Notes: a model not told the origin generated them from the sequence alone. A DNA stretch of 64,000 bases from Nonomuraea sp. NBC_00507 (GCF_036013525.1 NZ_CP107853.1:7316001-7380000), one strand, 5' to 3'. Shown: positions 18,600 through 29,650, counted from the first letter of the stretch. Translations and numbers: made by a program.

Positions 18600-19256
18600 A
18601 TGATCTCTGGCCGGTGCCCGGGCTACGAGATCGACTCGATGATCCCGGCGAACCTGATCGGAGCGTTCCCGCTGTTCTGGTACGGCGGCGCACCGCTGAT
18701 CGTCCTGGCCTTCGCGGGCTGGTATGCGAGCGTCAGAACCGGTCGGGACCGGCTCGGCAGGATGGTCGGCCGCGTTGCGGCTGTGGTGCTGCTCCTCCGG
18801 CACCTTCCCCGCCTGCTGCTGCTCTTGGTCGATGGGGCGTTCGGTCCGGAATGCGTGGCCGCCTGGGGGCCGCCGGAACTGGTGAGCCTGCGGCTGGGCG
18901 GGGACCTCTACGTCCTGGTTCCCGTGGTGCTGATCCTGCTCGCGGTGCGGTCCCCGCAGCGGGCGTTCGTGCGCCGTGGCCGCTTCACCCGCACGGCGGC
19001 CACGGTCCTGACGGTGACGGCGACCCTGCTGGTCGTGGCGCAGGCGGCTCCCGCCGGCAACGACTTCCACGGCCTCGGCGGCATCGAGGGCTGGCAGGGC
19101 GCGCCCGACCGGGTGGTGCTGACCCAGGGGCACCGCCTGTGCGGCCTGGCCACCCCGCACGGCGGCGACGTCAGCGTGCAGGCGCCCGTGCGGGACGCCC
19201 CGCACGGGCGCCTGGGGGGCGCGCTGGGTTCGCTGTGCCCCGCGGTGGAACAGTGA
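18600..19256 (+). CDS. Hypothetical multi-span membrane protein (start uncertain)
   Basis: As read from ATG 18600, 218 residues with about four hydrophobic segments (roughly 18-38, 62-78, 100-118 and 137-155), then a soluble C-terminal tail. I do not recognise the family. The in-frame coding pattern continues upstream to a stop at 18432-18434 with no ATG/GTG/TTG, and ATG 18600 has no ribosome site. An ATG at 18459 in another frame reads MEAAVPARPGRL then stops, so the true N-terminus may be lost by a frameshift. Its stop overlaps the next gene (GTGA), suggesting co-transcription. Confidence 0.55.
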   Translation: MISGRCPGYEIDSMIPANLIGAFPLFWYGGAPLIVLAFAGWYASVRTGRDRLGRMVGRVAAVVLLLRHLPRLLLLLVDGAFGPECVAAWGPPELVSLRLGGDLYVLVPVVLILLAVRSPQRAFVRRGRFTRTAATVLTVTATLLVVAQAAPAGNDFHGLGGIEGWQGAPDRVVLTQGHRLCGLATPHGGDVSVQAPVRDAPHGRLGGALGSLCPAVEQ

Positions 19257-19625
19257 TCAAGCCGGTGCGGCAGAAGCACGCCACCGTGTTCACCGAGTTC
19301 TGGACCATCCATGGATATGAGGAAGAGTATGAGGGCGCCGACCCCGACCTGGTGGAGGAGCTGGTCGGCAGCGAGCCCGGGGCGCTGGCGATCTGGGCGG
19401 CCGACGAGATCGGCCACGCCTGCGTGACCGTCGAGTCCTACCGACGGCGGCCGCCGCTGGAGACCAAGGGGTGGGACGAGGTGGTCGAGGTCGGCTACGA
19501 CAGCCCGCGCGGCACTCTGGCCCTCTCCGACCTCCAGGGAACGACCGTGACCGGCCTGACGGCGCCGTGGAGCTGCTGATCATGGTGTTCCCCGGAAAGG
19601 AGAAGAACCCGACGGCCTACCGATG
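19253..19625 (+). pseudogene. Small acidic protein gene with internal deletion and frameshift
   Basis: GTG 19253 reads 108 residues (VIKPVRQKHATVFTEFWTIH...) and stops at 19579. In the adjacent frame the DNA then encodes ELLIMVFPGKEKNPTAYR and a stop at 19625. That is a plausible continuation, because the related protein at 50339-50905 has the same order: acidic N-part, a GYEDIVEISF-like strand, a PGWYRLRYHG strand, then a hydrophobic DRYLLQIWP end. Here the WEEV-like strand (GWDEVVEVGYDSP) and the final strand are present. The piece between them is missing and the frame is shifted. Deletion of roughly 30-40 codons is inferred. Confidence 0.55.
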
Positions 19626-19636
19626 AGAGGTCTGGG

Positions 19637-20416
19637 TCAGGCCCACTTCTCCGCGCCGGCGAACGGCATGTGCTCGCCCTCGACGTACCTCGGGAGCGGC
19701 TGGTAGACGTTCACTCCCGGGTCACCGCGCAGCAGCAGCGCCGACACGAACGGCTGCTGTTCGCTGGTGATCCGGGTCGAGGTCGGGATGTACCTGATCG
19801 TCAGGCCGCAGCGGCGCCTGGGCGAGGTGTTGGCGTTGGAGGCGTGCAGGATGTTCGGGTGGTGCACCTCCACGTCGCCGGGCGACAACACCAGGTCCAC
19901 CGCCCGCGACTCGTCCACCGTCACCGCGCTCTCCGAGCCGAGCACGTTGTCGATGTCGTCGCGCTGCCGCAGCGCGTGCAGGTCCTCCTTCTGCGAGCCC
20001 GGGATCACCCGTACACAGCCGTTGTCCGGCGTGGACTCGTCGACCGCGAGCCACAGCGTGACCACCCGCATCGGCTCCAGCGGCCAGTACGCCCCATCCT
20101 GGTGCCACAGGACCGGCATGCCGGAGAAGGGCGGCTTGCTGATGTAATGCGCGGCGAACAGGGCGATATCCGGGCCGACGAACAACTCGGCGAGGTCCAG
20201 CAGCCGGTCGTCGCTCACCAGCCGCACCCAGAACGGGTCGCCGGCGACCAGCTCGGTGGCCAGGTCCTCGCCGAGCCGGTCGGGGTGCTTGGCCTGGAGC
20301 CAGGCGACGTGGTCGCTCGCTTCGGCGACCAGGTCGGGGTCGAGGACGTTCCGGAAGATCGTGTAGCCGTCGCGGTCGTAGTCCTGGAGGGTCCGCTCGA
20401 CATCCTTGATCACCAT
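19637..20416 (-). CDS. Phytanoyl-CoA dioxygenase family (PhyH) Fe(II)/2-oxoglutarate oxygenase
   Basis: 259 residues. The facial iron triad is visible: His105 and Asp107 in LWHQDGAYW, and distal His191 in HPNILHAS. Arg201/202 is positioned for 2-oxoglutarate. These enzymes hydroxylate small molecules or acyl groups using O2 and 2-oxoglutarate; the substrate is unknown. ATG at 20416 has GAGGAG upstream; the longer in-frame reading crosses the divergent AraC gene. The 96-base spacer to araC is AT-rich, typical of a shared regulated promoter. Confidence 0.93.
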   Translation of the reverse strand: MVIKDVERTLQDYDRDGYTIFRNVLDPDLVAEASDHVAWLQAKHPDRLGEDLATELVAGDPFWVRLVSDDRLLDLAELFVGPDIALFAAHYISKPPFSGMPVLWHQDGAYWPLEPMRVVTLWLAVDESTPDNGCVRVIPGSQKEDLHALRQRDDIDNVLGSESAVTVDESRAVDLVLSPGDVEVHHPNILHASNANTSPRRRCGLTIRYIPTSTRITSEQQPFVSALLLRGDPGVNVYQPLPRYVEGEHMPFAGAEKWA

Positions 20417-20512
20417 GTACTCCTCTGCAGGGAAGGGCGTCGATCCGGATTCTTCGGTGACCGCGGTCCGAGTTACTAGTATTCGCCGCTCCATAACTAT
20501 TAATTTCCTGAC

Positions 20513-21385
20513 ATGCCGACGATCCTGCGGTGGGTCGAATTCGCGGCCGGGTTGCCGTACCACGCGGCCCTGGTGCCGGTGACCGGCGGCCGCCGCGACC
20601 GGCCCGAGCCCCACACGCACGCCGATTTCCATGAGCTGGTGTTCGTGACGGCGGGGGAGGGCACCCAGCGCCTCGGCGACACCGAGATGCCGCTGTGTGC
20701 CGGTGACGTGGTGCTGGTACGGCCGCACGACCGGCACGAGTTCGCCGCCACGACCGCAACGGGCCTGCGGTTCGTCAACATCGCCTTCCCGAGCGAGCGG
20801 TGGCGGGCCTTCGCCGACCTCGCCGGGCTGGCCGGCACGGCGGACTGGGACCGGCGCGAGCTGCCACCGGCGGCGCGCGCCGACCTGGAGGGGCCGGTCG
20901 CGGCCGAGTTCGCCCGCGTGCTGGGCGCCTATTCCGGTGTGCCGCGCGTGCTCGACCTGGTGCGGCTCTGGACGGCGGTCGTCCCGCTGCTGGAGAGCGC
21001 TGACGGCACGGCCGTGGACCGGCGGCCCGGCTGGCTGGTGTCGGCCTGCGTCGCGATGAGCCGGGAGGAGAACCTACGCGAGGGGCTTCCCCGGCTGCTC
21101 GCCCTGGCCGCTGTGAGCTCGGGGCACCTCGCCCGCTCCATGCGCACGCACTACGGCTGCACGCCCGTCGCGTTCGTGGCCCGGCGGCGGCTGGAGCACG
21201 CCGCGCTGCTGCTGACCACGACCACGGAGAGCATCGGCGGGATCGCGCACCGGTGCGGCTTCTCCGGCCAGTCGTACTTCGGGAGGCTCTTTCAACGCGC
21301 CTACGGCATGGCGCCCCGCGACTACCGGGAGACCACGAGGCGGGCTGTGGTCCCGGCGGCTATGGACGCCCAAGATATCAAGTGA
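20513..21385 (+). CDS. AraC family transcriptional regulator with cupin sensor domain
   Basis: 290 residues. An N-terminal cupin-like domain has HTHADFHELVFVTAGEG near residue 34. The C-terminal double helix-turn-helix (about 190-280) includes IGGIAHRCGFSGQSYFGRLFQRAYGMAPRDYR. Such regulators sense a small ligand and activate the neighbouring catabolic genes. Position suggests control of the divergent phyH gene and possibly the downstream binding-protein gene. Confidence 0.93.
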   Translation: MPTILRWVEFAAGLPYHAALVPVTGGRRDRPEPHTHADFHELVFVTAGEGTQRLGDTEMPLCAGDVVLVRPHDRHEFAATTATGLRFVNIAFPSERWRAFADLAGLAGTADWDRRELPPAARADLEGPVAAEFARVLGAYSGVPRVLDLVRLWTAVVPLLESADGTAVDRRPGWLVSACVAMSREENLREGLPRLLALAAVSSGHLARSMRTHYGCTPVAFVARRRLEHAALLLTTTTESIGGIAHRCGFSGQSYFGRLFQRAYGMAPRDYRETTRRAVVPAAMDAQDIK

Positions 21386-21454
21386 TTAGATGACTTGCAC
21401 TCGGGCCCGTTTTCATCTCCAGCCAGGACCACAAGTGAAACAGGAGGGCCGGGC

Positions 21455-22726
21455 ATGATCCGGTCGCGTCCAGTGCTCATCGCCGCCGTCACTTCCCTCT
21501 TACTCGCCGGCTGCGGCTCCTCCGGCGACACCGCCGGGCAGCAGCAGCCCGGCAAGACCGAGCTGAAGCTCTACAACGACAAGGGCGCCTGGAGCAAATA
21601 CTTCGACGAGATGGGCGTCCTGTCCAAACAGCAGATCGGCCTGTCGATGAAGTCGGTGGGTTACACCGACGAGCCGACGTACCAGGCGTTCATCAAGGCG
21701 TCCTTCCGCACGAACGTGAAACCCGACCTGTTCACCTGGACAACGGGCGGGCGACTGGCGGAGATCGTCGCCCAGAAGCAGGTGGCGGACACGACCGCGA
21801 TCTGGCAGGAGGCCATCAAGAACGGCGACCTGTCGGCCGATCTGGCCTCCTACTACACCATCGGCGGCAAGCAGTATTGCGTGCCGTTGAACGCGGCCTA
21901 CTGGGGCATGTTCTACAACAAGAAGCTCTTCGACGAGCACGGGCTGAAGCCGCCTGCGACCTGGGACGAGCTGATCCAGATCGCCGGCACGCTGAAGAAG
22001 AACGGCGTGCCCGCCTTCTACCACACCTCCGTGTTGTTCTCCTTCGTCTGGTTCGAGCAGCTCCTCGCCGGCACCGACCCCGACCTGTACGACCGCCTGT
22101 CCACCGGCCAGGCCAAATACACCGATCCCGGAGTGGTGGAGGTGATGAAACGCTGGAAGTCGATGATCGACGCGGGCTACTTCAACAACCCCGGTGACAA
22201 GACCGACCCCGGCGACGTGCTCAAGACCGGCAAGGCGGCGATGGTGTCGTTCGGGACGTGGTTCAACACGAGCATGACCCAGCGCGGCATGAAGCCGGGC
22301 ACCGACTACGGCTTCTTCGTGATCCCGAACGTCAACGCGTCCCTCCCCAAGACCTCGATGATCTTCGAGAGCGGCCCGCTGTGCTCGCTGGCCAAGGCGC
22401 CCGATCCCGCGGCCAGCATGAAATACCTCAAGTGGTGGGTGGGGGCCGGCGCGCAGGAGAAGTGGGCCACCGCCAGGGGAGACGTCTCGGCCAACCCCAA
22501 GGTCGCCGTCGCCGACCAGGCCATCGCGGAGGTCGGCAAGGCCGCGGGCAGTGGCGAGTATCGGCTGGTCAACCGGTATTTCGAGGCCACGCCGCCACCC
22601 GTGCTCACCGCCGCGCTCGACGGCTTCAGCGGGTTCGTCGCCAAGCCCGACACCTACGAGAAGGTGCTCGCCGACATCCAGGCCGCCGCCGATGAGTATT
22701 GGAGCACGCACAAGCAAGGAAACTGA
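21455..22726 (+). CDS. ABC transporter extracellular sugar-binding lipoprotein (family 1)
   Basis: 423 residues. The lipoprotein signal has lipobox LLAG-C (Cys20). The mature protein has the fold and motifs of carbohydrate-binding proteins (YCVPLNAAYWGMFYNKKLF, ATWDELIQIAGTLKKNG). A good Shine-Dalgarno (CAGGAGGG) precedes ATG 21455. No permease or ATPase gene follows; the next gene is on the other strand 5 bases away. It is an orphan that must use permeases from elsewhere. It probably works with the AraC/PhyH pair in uptake of an unknown solute. Confidence 0.92.
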   Translation: MIRSRPVLIAAVTSLLLAGCGSSGDTAGQQQPGKTELKLYNDKGAWSKYFDEMGVLSKQQIGLSMKSVGYTDEPTYQAFIKASFRTNVKPDLFTWTTGGRLAEIVAQKQVADTTAIWQEAIKNGDLSADLASYYTIGGKQYCVPLNAAYWGMFYNKKLFDEHGLKPPATWDELIQIAGTLKKNGVPAFYHTSVLFSFVWFEQLLAGTDPDLYDRLSTGQAKYTDPGVVEVMKRWKSMIDAGYFNNPGDKTDPGDVLKTGKAAMVSFGTWFNTSMTQRGMKPGTDYGFFVIPNVNASLPKTSMIFESGPLCSLAKAPDPAASMKYLKWWVGAGAQEKWATARGDVSANPKVAVADQAIAEVGKAAGSGEYRLVNRYFEATPPPVLTAALDGFSGFVAKPDTYEKVLADIQAAADEYWSTHKQGN

Positions 22727-22731
22727 GCACG

Positions 22732-23946
22732 TCAGGGCGACAGGGCGGCTCGCCACGGGTCCGGCACCTTGTCCCCGTAGGCGATCTCGCGGGCCCCGGC
22801 GAAGGCGGCCAGCTCGGCGATCGCCCGCCCCACGGCGGTCGCCGTGTCCGCGGACGTGCCCGGCTCGGGGAACAACCCTTCGATCTCCAGCCGCGCCCGG
22901 CGCCGGTCCAGGCGCGGCACCAGCCTGCCGACCAGCCGCTCGCCGTGCAGGATCGGCATGATGTAGTGCCCGTACTGCCGCTTGGCCTTGGGCACGTACA
23001 TCTCCGTCCGGAACACGAACCCCCACAGGCGCTCGGTCCGCTCCCGGTCGCAGATGAGGTTGTCGAACGGCGACAGCAGCGTGGTGCGCGGCTCCCAGTC
23101 GCGCTCCAGCAGGCCCAGGACGTCGCGGTGCACGTACCACCGCTCGGCGCCGCCCTCGACCTCGGCGGGCACGACCCGCCCCGACGCCTCCAGGTCGCTC
23201 AGCACCTCGGCGAGGCCGGGATAGCGGGAGCGGATGAAATGCCGCTCGATGTCGGCCGCGCGGGCCACGCCGAGTGCGCGCAGCGCGTGCTCGGCCGCCC
23301 GCGTCACCGCTTCCTCCCGCGGCAACGGCTCCAGCTCGGCCCAGTGCGGCAGCCCGCGCTCGGGCAGGTCCCACAGGCGGGTGCGTCCCTCCCGGCCCGC
23401 CACCATGACGTGGCCCTGGAACCACAGGAAGTCCAGCATCCGCTCGACGTTGCGGCCATGGGTCCACCCGCTCGACCGCCACGCGACGGCCGCGAGGTCG
23501 TCGAACCCGCCGACCGGCAGCGGACCCTTGTCCCGCAGCCGGTCGAGGACGTGCTGTCGTAAGGCGTCGTTCGCCGCCAGCCAGTCGCGGACCTGCTGCG
23601 CGTAGCGGGACTCGCCTGCCGGATAGACGCGCATCATCACCTGGTGGATGGGGTAGTCCTCGGCCAGCACGATCGACGCGGCGTGCGCCCAGTATTCGAA
23701 CAGCCACCGCTCGCGCCACAGCAGCACGTCGACGTCGCCCGGGTCGTAGCCGCCGACTCTGCTCCAGAGCACCAGCAGGTGACTGCGTGCCACCACGTTG
23801 ACCGGGTCGAGCTGCAGGCACCGCAACGTCCGCAGCACCTGCCGCAGGCCGTCGAGGTCATTGCCCGGGCGGGGACCGGCCAGGTGCTGGCAGGTCACGG
23901 CCAGCCGCCTCGCGGACGTGAGGCTGAGCGTCAGGGGGCGCGACAT
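22732..23946 (-). CDS. AlkX/YcaQ-type winged-helix DNA glycosylase (HTH_42 family)
   Basis: 404 residues of the HTH_42 (DUF1006) family. The catalytic QxD motif is at Gln45-Leu-Asp47 (RCLQLDPVNVVARSHLLVL), characteristic of the AlkX/YcaQ branch; the AlkZ branch has QxQ. The motifs GPLPVGGFDD and LLSPFDNLICDRERTERLWGF are also typical. Family members unhook interstrand DNA crosslinks or bulky alkyl adducts. ATG 23946 (MSRPLTL) was chosen over a TTG three codons upstream. It is the last gene of an apparent operon with the aspartic protease and winged-helix regulator, 37 bases behind the protease stop. Confidence 0.9.
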   Translation of the reverse strand: MSRPLTLSLTSARRLAVTCQHLAGPRPGNDLDGLRQVLRTLRCLQLDPVNVVARSHLLVLWSRVGGYDPGDVDVLLWRERWLFEYWAHAASIVLAEDYPIHQVMMRVYPAGESRYAQQVRDWLAANDALRQHVLDRLRDKGPLPVGGFDDLAAVAWRSSGWTHGRNVERMLDFLWFQGHVMVAGREGRTRLWDLPERGLPHWAELEPLPREEAVTRAAEHALRALGVARAADIERHFIRSRYPGLAEVLSDLEASGRVVPAEVEGGAERWYVHRDVLGLLERDWEPRTTLLSPFDNLICDRERTERLWGFVFRTEMYVPKAKRQYGHYIMPILHGERLVGRLVPRLDRRRARLEIEGLFPEPGTSADTATAVGRAIAELAAFAGAREIAYGDKVPDPWRAALSP

Positions 23947-23983
23947 GGTCGTCAAGCATACTCGAAAAAGAGTTCGATCAGAG

Positions 23984-25099
23984 CTATTGGAAGGTGTATT
24001 CCTGGCGGTCGAAGTCCAGCGTCCAGGCGTACTCGGAGAGGAAGGCCTGCGAGATCAGCCCGTCGATCCTGACGCCGCCGAAGTCGGACCACGGCGCGGT
24101 CCTGCCCGGTGCGACGGACAGAAGGTGCGCCGGCTGCTCCAGCGGTCCCAGGCGCAGCGGGTGCGGCGCTGTGAGATGGGTGGCCGCGAGATCGGCACGG
24201 GGGATGCCCCAGGTGCGGTACTGGGACCTGGTCGCCAGCACGGCCGCCTGCCTGATCCTGCCGTGGTCCTCGATCAGGTGCACCAGGCCGGAGTCGACGA
24301 AGAAGGTGAGATCGCGCGGGCCGTGGCCGCCCTTCGCGAACATGAAGTGGTCGGCCCAGAGGCAGAACGGCACCCGGACGCCGTCCGGCGGAGGGTGGTG
24401 CCCGCGCGGGGCCAGGAGGAGATGACCGGCCGGTACATCGATGGTGGGCAGAAAGTGCCGCAGCAGGCAGGTGCCCATGATCACGATGTCCTGAGGGCCG
24501 GTCAGCGTGGGGAGGACGTCCACCGGCACGTTCGTCAGCGCCACGCCCCCGAGGTCCAGCTCCCGGACGAGGCCGGTGCGGACCGGCGTGCGGGTGACGC
24601 CGTGGAAGCGGCGGCCGGCCGGTACGGCCTCGACGCCCATCGCCGCCGCCCGCTCCAGGCCCATCACCAGGAACGCGCCTCCGGTGTCCAGGTGGATGAG
24701 CGTATGGCGCCCGTTCAGCGTGCCCTCGACGGCCGGCAGGTACGGCGCCAGCGGATGGTCGGCGAACGGCAGCGTGACGGGCCCGTCCGCCTTGACCGTC
24801 ATCGGGTGGTCGCGCCGCAGCGCCAGACCGGGCGGAAGGCGCCGGCGGCGTAAGTGCTCGCACGCCTTGTCCACCCGGTCCAGGTGCACCAAGGCGTGCG
24901 CCATCGGCATGTCCAGCGCACGCGGCGGGCGCCGGAGCGCCTGGTAGCGGGCCAGCCCCCGCTCGAACCGCCCGCGCACCAGGTCGGCCAGGACGAGTAA
25001 CCGCTCGGCGCCACGGTGCGGTCGCGCCAGGCGGGCGGCCTCGTCCACGTCCCCCGATCGCCAGGCCCGCCACGCGGCGCGGTGCCGTGGCGTGATCAT
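23984..25099 (-). CDS. Two-lobed retropepsin-like aspartic protease
   Basis: 371 residues. After ~95 mostly helical residues come two retropepsin-like lobes. Lobe 1 has LIHLDTGGAFLVMG (DTG at 138-140) and DIVIMGTCLLRHFLPTIDV. Lobe 2 has TFFVDSGLVHLI (DSG at 269-271) and DGLISQAFLSEYAWTLDFD. Each lobe carries the catalytic Asp-Thr/Ser-Gly and the later hydrophobic-Gly element, so one chain could form a pepsin-like active site. Most bacterial homologues have a single lobe and must dimerise. No signal peptide is visible. The start overlaps the upstream regulator's stop (ATGA). Confidence 0.8.
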   Translation of the reverse strand: MITPRHRAAWRAWRSGDVDEAARLARPHRGAERLLVLADLVRGRFERGLARYQALRRPPRALDMPMAHALVHLDRVDKACEHLRRRRLPPGLALRRDHPMTVKADGPVTLPFADHPLAPYLPAVEGTLNGRHTLIHLDTGGAFLVMGLERAAAMGVEAVPAGRRFHGVTRTPVRTGLVRELDLGGVALTNVPVDVLPTLTGPQDIVIMGTCLLRHFLPTIDVPAGHLLLAPRGHHPPPDGVRVPFCLWADHFMFAKGGHGPRDLTFFVDSGLVHLIEDHGRIRQAAVLATRSQYRTWGIPRADLAATHLTAPHPLRLGPLEQPAHLLSVAPGRTAPWSDFGGVRIDGLISQAFLSEYAWTLDFDRQEYTFQ

Positions 25100-25671
25100 T
25101 CCGGCTCCGTCTCGGACGGTGGGGCGGGGTCGTCGACCCCCGGCGAGCCGGGGCCGACGTCGAGGGCGGCGGACAGGATGGCGAGGAGCGGGATGAGGGC
25201 TCGCCCCACGATCTCGTACGTGCCGCGCCGCGGCTGCCGGATCAACCCGCCCCGCTGCAGCTCGCGCAGGTGGTGGTACAGGTGCCCGGTCGAGCTCTCG
25301 GCGCCCAGCGCGTCCTGCAGCTCGGCCCGCCCGCGCGGCCCGCCGGCCAGCGCCGCGAGCAGCGCCAGCCTGGCCGGGCTGCCCATCGACTCCAGAGTCG
25401 CCGCCGCGGCCGTCCAGTCGGCCGCCATGAGGTCGTCGACCTGGTGCTCGCCGGTCCACAGGAACTCGAACCCGCAGATGAACGCCGCCCCGCCGTACGC
25501 CACCGTGCCCCCAGTGCCGCCTTCCGCGGCCTGGTTCCGATAGTGGTGCACCAGGTCCAGCGCCGCCGACCCCACGCCCCGCCGTCCGACGTCGGGCGTG
25601 CCGGCGGGCGCCGCCGCCTGCTGCTCCAGTTGATCCATCCGCCGCTCCAGCGCGGCCAGACGCTCCTCCAC
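25096..25671 (-). CDS. ArsR-like winged-helix regulator with N-terminal coiled coil
   Basis: 191 residues. A short coiled coil (MEERLAALERRMDQLEQQ) precedes a long linker and a winged-helix domain (about 90-165) with SPARLALLAALAGGPRGRAE and GHLYHHLRELQRGGLI, as in ArsR/PadR-type regulators. GTG 25671 follows GAGAGGTGG. It heads a three-gene operon with the aspartic protease and AlkX-like glycosylase and may autoregulate it. No metal-binding cysteines typical of ArsR sensors are seen. Confidence 0.82.
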   Translation of the reverse strand: MEERLAALERRMDQLEQQAAAPAGTPDVGRRGVGSAALDLVHHYRNQAAEGGTGGTVAYGGAAFICGFEFLWTGEHQVDDLMAADWTAAAATLESMGSPARLALLAALAGGPRGRAELQDALGAESSTGHLYHHLRELQRGGLIRQPRRGTYEIVGRALIPLLAILSAALDVGPGSPGVDDPAPPSETEPE

Positions 25672-25754
25672 TGCACCACCTCTCGTGTTTCCGGAATTAC
25701 GGAAAAGCGTACGTATGTCGGTAGCGGAACGTCAAGGGGCAGCTGCTGCACGAG

Positions 25755-25896
25755 CTCGCCGACCATCTTCTTCCGCGCGCTGATCAGCGGCGAGCCCGTG
25801 GACCGCGAGCTGACCCGGCGCCTCGTGGACCACGTGATCATCCCGCTGGGAATCCCGGCCCACCCCGCACGCGAGCGTGATTCCGGCGCACGATAG
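25755..25896 (+). pseudogene. TetR regulator C-terminal fragment
   Basis: In one plus-strand frame the DNA reads TIFFRALISGEPVDRELTRR, LVDHVIIPLGIPAHPARERD and a stop at 25896. FFRALISGEPVD-LTRRLVDHVI-PL is the usual end of the TetR C-terminal domain. No TetR DNA-binding domain lies upstream; instead there is the divergent winged-helix gene. The fragment directly precedes the hydrolase gene and may be what remains of its repressor. Confidence 0.5.
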
Positions 25897-25906
25897 AAGA
25901 AGGGCC

Positions 25907-26833
25907 ATGCCGTTCAACCCCTACCTCGCCGACAAGCTGGCTTCGGTGCGTGGCCTGTCCCGGGAGGACCTTGCGACCGACCCGGCGGCCCAGCGGAAGA
26001 TGACCGACTATCTGCGGGATCCGGCGGAGTGGACCCTGCCCCCGGACGTGGTGGTCGAGGATCTCTTGATCGCCGGCCCGCACGGCGACATCCCCCTCCG
26101 CACGTACCGGCCGCGTGACACGACTGCGACCCTCGCCCTGCTATGGGCGCACGGCGGCGGCTTTTCCGGCGGCGACCTGGAGATGCCCGAGGCCCACGTC
26201 GTGAGCGCCGAACTGGCCGCCCGGGCCGGCGCCTTCGTCGCCTCGGTCGGCTACCGGCTGGCCCAGAACGGGGTGCGTTACCCCGTACCGCTGGACGACG
26301 TCGACGCGGCCTGGCGCTGGCTCACGGCGGAGGCCATGCCAGGCGGGCGCGCCGCGCTGGGCGGCGCCAGTGCGGGAGCGGCCCTCGCCCTCGCGACCGC
26401 CCTGCGCGCCCGCGACCGGAGGTCGGCGGACCTGCTCCTCCTGGCCTATCCCTTCGCGCACTACCCCAACCCTGCCCTGGACGACGCGACCACCGCCGAG
26501 ATGGCCACGTTGCCCCCGTTCATGCGTTTCCCCACGGCGGCGATCGAAGGCATGGTCCGCACCTACGTGGGCCGGATCAGCGACCTGCCACCCGACGCGC
26601 TCCCCGGCGCCGCCCGCCTCGACGGCCTGCCGGCCACCCACATCCTGCTGTCCGAGTACGACGACCTCCGAGCCTCCGGCGAACTCCTCCAACGCCAGCT
26701 CTGCGAAGCCGGCGTCCCGGTGAGCACGTTCCTGGCACGCGGAATGCCACACGGGCACCTCAACCGCACCCCGTCCCTCCGCGAGGTGGACGCCTCGCTC
26801 GACTACTTCGCCGCCGCCCTCGGCACGCTCTGA
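25907..26833 (+). CDS. HSL-type alpha/beta hydrolase (esterase/lipase, GDXG family)
   Basis: 308 residues. The HGGG oxyanion motif is at 82-85, the GASAG nucleophile elbow has Ser155, acidic residue Asp252/253 is in LSEYDDLRAS, and His282 is in GMPHGHLN. This is the hormone-sensitive-lipase-like family of cytoplasmic esterases; the substrate is unknown. ATG 25907 has AAGAAGGG upstream; the in-frame ATT/ATG region before it belongs to the TetR remnant. Confidence 0.92.
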   Translation: MPFNPYLADKLASVRGLSREDLATDPAAQRKMTDYLRDPAEWTLPPDVVVEDLLIAGPHGDIPLRTYRPRDTTATLALLWAHGGGFSGGDLEMPEAHVVSAELAARAGAFVASVGYRLAQNGVRYPVPLDDVDAAWRWLTAEAMPGGRAALGGASAGAALALATALRARDRRSADLLLLAYPFAHYPNPALDDATTAEMATLPPFMRFPTAAIEGMVRTYVGRISDLPPDALPGAARLDGLPATHILLSEYDDLRASGELLQRQLCEAGVPVSTFLARGMPHGHLNRTPSLREVDASLDYFAAALGTL

Positions 26834-26901
26834 CCGCCGCCTGGCGCGGCGCCGGCCATGGTCGACGGCTCGTACTTACCGTGCGTCGGTTGGGGTCGCC
26901 G

Positions 26902-27078
26902 TTGCCGCTCACCCGCCGTGGTGAGGGTCACCATGTTGCGCCTTCGGTCATCCGGGTCCGGCGTGCGCTCGACGAAACCCTGCCCGGCCAGTTCGTCGAT
27001 CGCCGCCACGACATCGCGGTCCATGGTGCACCGGCGGCCGAGCTCGGCCGTCTCCGTGGAGACGGCGTTGCGTGACGT
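26902..27078 (-). pseudogene. MarR family regulator fragment
   Basis: The minus strand reads AVSTETAELGRRCTMDRDVV, then AAIDELAGQGFVERTPDPDD and RRRNMVTLTTAGERQ. This is the recognition helix and wing of a MarR protein: AELGRR-MDR-VVAAIDEL-GFVERTPDP-DRRRN-VTLT-AG. Both ends are missing. The downstream part (26834-26900) is unrelated sequence. The rest of 26834-27270 holds only the repeat at 27105-27170. Confidence 0.55.
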
Positions 27079-27104
27079 GCGTCGGCGGATCGGTCCGGGT
27101 CCCT

Positions 27105-27170
27105 ACCTGGACACTGTCACTTCGATGCGAGCCGAAGTGACAGTTCCCACGTCATCGAAGTTTGGCAGTG
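27105..27170. repeat. End-like repeat unit A (CTGTCACTTCGAT type)
   Basis: ACCTGGACACTGTCACTTCG is followed after 26 bases (counted from the end of TTCGAT) by CATCGAAGTTTGGCAGTG. Inside lies a perfect 12-bp inverted repeat ACTGTCACTTCG (27113-27124) / CGAAGTGACAGT (27133-27144). The same unit with the same 26-base spacing recurs at 53291-53354. It lies between the MarR remnant and katG. Most likely a transposon-end relic with repeated transposase sites; an operator for katG is the alternative. Confidence 0.6.
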
Positions 27171-27216
27171 CCCAACCGAAGTTCGGGTGTCGGAAGGTGC
27201 GTCGGCTGGGAACTAG

Positions 27217-29544
<2,328 letters not shown>

Positions 29545-29650
29545 CCCATCTCCACCCGACGAGCCCGGTCGAGCCACCGTGATCGGCCGGGCTCGTCCGC
29601 CACGGGCACCGCGCTCGGCGAGGGCGGTGCCACACCAGTTACCTGCCGGC

